NCBI RefSeq assembly: GCF_905220365.1 | Contig: NC_061129.1 | Location: 4,402,803 to 4,466,802, forward strand | DNA length: 64,000 bases | Direction of reading: 5' to 3' | Origin: Vanessa cardui | Lineage: Eukaryota > Arthropoda > Insecta > Lepidoptera > Nymphalidae | Shown here: positions 60,701 to 64,000 of the stretch, piece after piece | How positions within the stretch are numbered: the first letter of the stretch is position 1 | How the letters are laid out: each line of letters begins with the position of its first letter | Notes under the pieces: generated by a model | What the model was told of the DNA's origin: nothing | Seen by the model: only the letters and a program-made list of their open reading frames with translations | Databases searched by the model: none | Program-made: the position numbers and the translations under genes

Positions 60701-63700
60701 TTGAAGGGATCAAAGAGAACTTGAAAATAAACATAAATGTGTTGAGCTCTTGCGATTGTGAGACAAAACATAATTCGTCGCTTTGTAACTATGGCGGGAC
60801 ACGGCGATGTGGTATTTGTGAATGCTACCAGGATAGGTAAAGTTAAATAAATTATAATGGTTATATTAACTACTTTATTATGGAACACAATATAACACGA
60901 TATACATTTATGACTTATTATACCTATGCGGCAACGCACCTGCAAGCCCCCTGGTGTTGCAGATGCCCATGGGCGGTGGTAGTCACTTTCCATCAGGTGA
61001 GCCTCCTGCTCGTTTGTCACCTATGTCATAAAAAATATATCTTCTATTACAATAACTGTGGTAACGAAAGATGAGTACGATGTCCAATACAGTTTTTCCA
61101 AGTTAAAAGATTCAGTTAGCGTATACCTGAAGTTAGCTCCTAGGAACTTCACGTTGCTTGCACGGTGTTGCCATCCGTTGAGATATAATTTAACCGGAAA
61201 TCGGATGGCGATACCAGTAATGATTTTTAATTTAGATTATGTAATAAAATCTCGAGTTATAATAAATACAATTGAATAATTTGACAAAAAAAGACCCGCT
61301 GAATTTCTTTCGTCGGTTCTTCTCAGGTCAGGGTGTTCCTTTTTCCGAACCGGTGGTAGTGTTTAATTTGACCATTAATAAGTAATTGTAATGCTTATAT
61401 ATTGAATAAAGGAATTTGAGTTTAAGTTTGACGTAGGTAATATGGTTGGAGAACGAGAAATCGATTTTACATCTCTACGTTTTTGCTATTCTTGAGTTAG
61501 TATTTTAACCATCGTTCTTTTTTTGAATTATTTCATCAATTTTTTTAGATATGGTGATAAATGTAGCAACCCGAATGACAATTCGACTTGCATAGCGCCT
61601 GATGACGATGTTATATGTAGTGGTCACGGCTCTTGCATACGTGGGAAATGCTTGTGCAGAGACGGGTAAGTATATCACTTTATAACGTCCATTTCTTTAA
61701 GCTATAGGTTTACGGATGATCATATGGGCCACCACACATCATTGACCACATGGGTATATAGACCACAGACATTGGCACTGTTAGAAATATTACCCATTTC
61801 TCATATCCAATAAGTGCGATCCAATAGGTCACCAACCTTGGGAACTAAAATTGTATGTCCCTAGTGCCTGTAGTTACACTTGCTCACTCACCCTTCAAAC
61901 CGGAATACAACAATACCAAGTACTGTGTTTGGCGGTAGAATATCTGATGAGTGGGTGGTAACTACCCAGACGGACTTGCACAAAGCCCTACCAGCAAGTA
62001 GTACCAAAATTATAGATATGAAGTATGAGATTATTTAAACTAAATACAAATTCGTAATTTCAATTCTAGATATGAACGTGAATACTGCGAATGCATTCGA
62101 GATAGCTGCTTGAAAGACGCTAATGGCATTTTGTGCTCTTACCCCAATGGGAAATGCGACTGTGGCGTGTGCAAATGTAGCCCAGGCTGGGTCGGAGATG
62201 TGTGTGCTTGTCCAAATGCAACAGACTGTACGGATGGAAATAACGTAAGTTTTTGTATCTTATAGTTAAAAAATAGTAACAGTCATAAGCTCCTCTCCTT
62301 TTAAAGATTAAGCTACGAGCAGTATATCAATATTTCGTTTCTTTTGTCTACTTAACCCAAAGATATTCGGGTAGAGAATGACTGAATTGTAAAACCTCAA
62401 TATATTGCTTTAAATATTTAAAGCCAATCAATTTAATATAATACTTTCATATTGACATTTACATTTTGTTTCCTGAGTTTTTTTTCATAAATTCCGGTAA
62501 GGTAACATTCGACTAAGAATTCAGTGTTATTTGCATGACATAATAATTAATAGTTTTTCCGTTTTCAATTTGAGACAATGTTAGTTACAGATACATAACT
62601 ATTACTTACTTATATGCAGTTGCAGAATTTCAAATAACGTTTATCAATAATGTATTTTCATTTCAGATATGCAACAATCGTGGTATATGCGAATGTGGCG
62701 CCTGTCAATGCCAGGACATAGCCGACTGGGATGCTAGAACTGTCATTAGCAAATATTGTAAACTCACTTGTGGCGAAAAGTCCTGCCACGAACGCCAGTG
62801 TCTTAATCTTGAACCGCTAGCATTGTGTTATTTACAAAAATCGTATTGCAAGAACTATGAAAATGTTATAATTACCACTGAGAAGAATCTAACAGCGTAT
62901 AATGAGAGCGACGATTGGTATCAATGCCCAAAGCTACGCATCGATGTAGGGTGTTACACGAGATTCATATATCGCTACAGCAAAGATAAATACGAACTTG
63001 AGATGAAAATTCAATCGGAATTTGATTACGCTGAGACATATTATGGTGCGTATATAACATAAAAGTTCAATAAATTTTTTACTAAACATAAATTAAAAAA
63101 CAGACAAAAAGGAAACACTGAAACAAAAATATTTGTAACAATTAAAAAAAAATTATATATTATGACATTCGTGATAAATTTATTAATAATTATTATTCAA
63201 CTTAAGAAGTACTAGCAACCCGCCCGGGTTCCCGCGGTTGCTATACTGATACTAAATATACTAGAAAATTCTTTAAATTACTTCTAAAATTATTTATCAG
63301 TGTTTCTTTACTATATTACCTATATGTATTATATTCAAAAACCTTCCTCTCGAATTACTCTACCAATTATAAAAAATTAAATAAAGTAACAGCCTGGTAA
63401 ATTTCCCACTGCTGGGCTAAGGCCTCCTCTCAAGGGGTTGGTAAAATGCACATGTGGCTGAATTTCGATGAAATTATACACATGCAGGTTTCCTTACGAT
63501 GTTTTCCTTCACCGCCGAGCACGAGATGAATTATAAGCACAAATTAAGCACATACATATAGTGGTGTTTGCCTGGGTTTGAACCCGAAATCATTGGTTAA
63601 GATGCACACGTTCTAACCATTGGGCTATCTCAGCTCTGAAATAAAAAAAATAAAAAAATGGATCAAAATTATTTGCGTAATTTTAAAGATCTAAGCATAC

Positions 63701-64000
63701 ATATTGACAGACAGCGCTAAGCGTCTTTGTTTTATACTATGTAATGATTATATCTTGTCTGTAATTAAGTATGTTAATCTGAATCTTATTTCTGTTCACA
63801 GTAATTGGTGGGACATGTTTAGCGTTGCTAATTCTAATCGGCCTGGCGACCATCATAGCTTGGAAGTACCTCACGGACAAACGAGACCGTCGGGAATATG
63901 AGCGTTTCGTTAAAGAAGCAGCCGCCCAGCTATCGCCATGCGACAACCCCATTTACGAGCCAGCAACTACAACGTTTCACAATCCAGCGTTTAGAAAGAG
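57775..64000 (+). CDS. Integrin beta subunit, second copy, cut by window end
   Basis: Exons: 57775-57903, 58735-59132, 59660-60158, 60499-60836, 61549-61665, 62070-62244, 62667-63045 and 63802-64000+. They join in phase; about 744 residues are visible and no stop is reached. Signal peptide (MIIISYSILFIFIPIVLT), PSI (CNECIRDTSICSWC), beta-I with a standard MIDAS DGSSS in DLYFLFDGSSSMEQ, EGF-like repeats (CSGHGSCIRGKCLC; CGVCKCSPGW; CECIRDSC), beta-tail, membrane helix (LALLILIGLATIIAW), then DRREYERF, NPIY and NPAF. Exon number and phases equal those of the minus-strand neighbour, and exon 3 is 499 nt in both, so the pair is an inverted duplication. The specificity loop is absent here too. The first intron carries a decayed repeat and the second a family E SINE. 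The last residues of the tail are outside the window. Confidence 0.95.
58300..58590 (+). repeat. Decayed dispersed repeat in integrin intron 1
   Basis: GGTCTATCTGTCGGTACGTT...CTAAACTACTAAACAGATAT...GTCTACCCGTGTGAAGTCGG ends in CGGGCCTCTAGTTATCG. This is the head and tail style of common lepidopteran nonautonomous repeats. No frame. Confidence 0.5.
59403..59640 (+). mobile_element. tRNA-like SINE (family E), copy with B box
   Basis: GACGACCTCCGAGGTAGAAT, then GTGTGTACACCGG, a B box GGGTTCGATTCCCGG and the body shared with 51272-51478 through ATGTGATGTACAATATTTC. It ends about 20 bp before the acceptor of integrin exon 3 (59660). Confidence 0.85.
60325..60440 (+). mobile_element. SINE family C tail fragment
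   Basis: GGAACGCATTTCAGATTGG, CTTCCTCCTCAAAGGGAGAA, TTAGCTCAGCTTTGGGAAG and TGACAGGCTGTTGTTGTTG match the SINE 3' end, in the intron before integrin exon 4 (60499). Confidence 0.7.
61700..61998 (+). repeat. Dispersed repeat family A, third copy, diverged
   Basis: It contains CATATGGGCCACCACACATC, ACCAACCTTGGGAACTAAAA, GTGCCTGTAGTTACACTTGC and CACAAAGCCCTACCAGCAAG, aligned with 5228-5520 but with more substitutions and a small insertion near its start. It lies in an integrin intron. Confidence 0.85.
63210..63760 (+). repeat. Dispersed repeat family D, split by a SINE
   Basis: The left part (63210-63385, CTAGCAACCCGCCCGGGTTC onward) and the right part (63700-63752, GCGTCTTTGTTTTATACTAT) match the uninterrupted copy at 34375-34625. 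The SINE at 63390-63640 lies between them. Confidence 0.7.
63390..63640 (-). mobile_element. SINE family C, reverse copy nested in family D
   Basis: On the plus strand it reads CCTGGTAAATTTCCCACTGC, AAGGCCTCCTCTC, ...CACCGCCGAGCACGAGATGA..., GCCTGGGTTTGAACCC (B box) and ends AACCATTGGGCTATCTCAGC (A-box side). A short internal deletion removes part of the tail region. Confidence 0.85.

Noticed and set aside
1..64000. CRISPR arrays, bacterial operons, riboswitches
   Set aside because: The sequence is intron-bearing animal nuclear DNA; the only regular repeats are transposon-borne.

Overview
The window looks like lepidopteran nuclear DNA, most likely from a nymphalid-type butterfly. It is AT-rich with small phase-conserved GT-AG introns, tRNA-derived SINEs of the lepidopteran kind, short TIR elements, a mariner and LINE tails. 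The genes are animal ones: Wnt10, ninaC (myosin III), a BTB zinc-finger factor, an acid lipase and two integrin beta subunits. The species cannot be fixed from the sequence alone. Exons were assembled by hand from splice signals, reading phase and family knowledge, so boundaries may be off by a few bases where stated.

Layout. 1-3253: a minus-strand Ty3/gypsy-type retrotransposon that is internally deleted and frame-broken. It sits upstream of, and probably inside an intron of, Wnt10. 5065-6776: the last three coding exons of Wnt10 (+). 7262-8116: a LINE tail and a TIR element. 11395-18734: a complete 16-exon ninaC gene (+), whose kinase has HRN in place of HRD. 18735-23190: gene-poor AT-rich DNA. 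23191-26080: a six-exon BTB-C2H2 gene (-). 27545-35015: a five-exon secreted acid lipase (+), whose third intron carries a TIR element, a mariner and a SINE.

35111-39006 (-) and 39624-51606 (+) are two divergent genes that I cannot name. They share a short N-terminal signature (ARNEGK ... RAWSH) and a roughly 620 bp intergenic region. The plus-strand one encodes a giant coiled-coil protein of about 2,300 residues, with a run of 21-33 nt micro-exons near its start and TQT motifs in the middle. This pair is the best candidate for an undescribed system.

51896-55671 (-) and 57775-64000 (+, cut by the window end) are two integrin beta genes arranged head to head. Their intron phases match, so they are an inverted duplication. 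Both lack the disulfide-bonded specificity loop and the ADMIDAS acidic pair.

How the genes fit together: there is no operon-like logic. The visible relationships are two divergent duplicated pairs (coiled-coil and integrin), convergent 3' ends (lipase with the minus coiled-coil gene; plus coiled-coil gene with the minus integrin), and heavy use of introns as insertion sites. Several sense-oriented SINEs end just upstream of splice acceptors.
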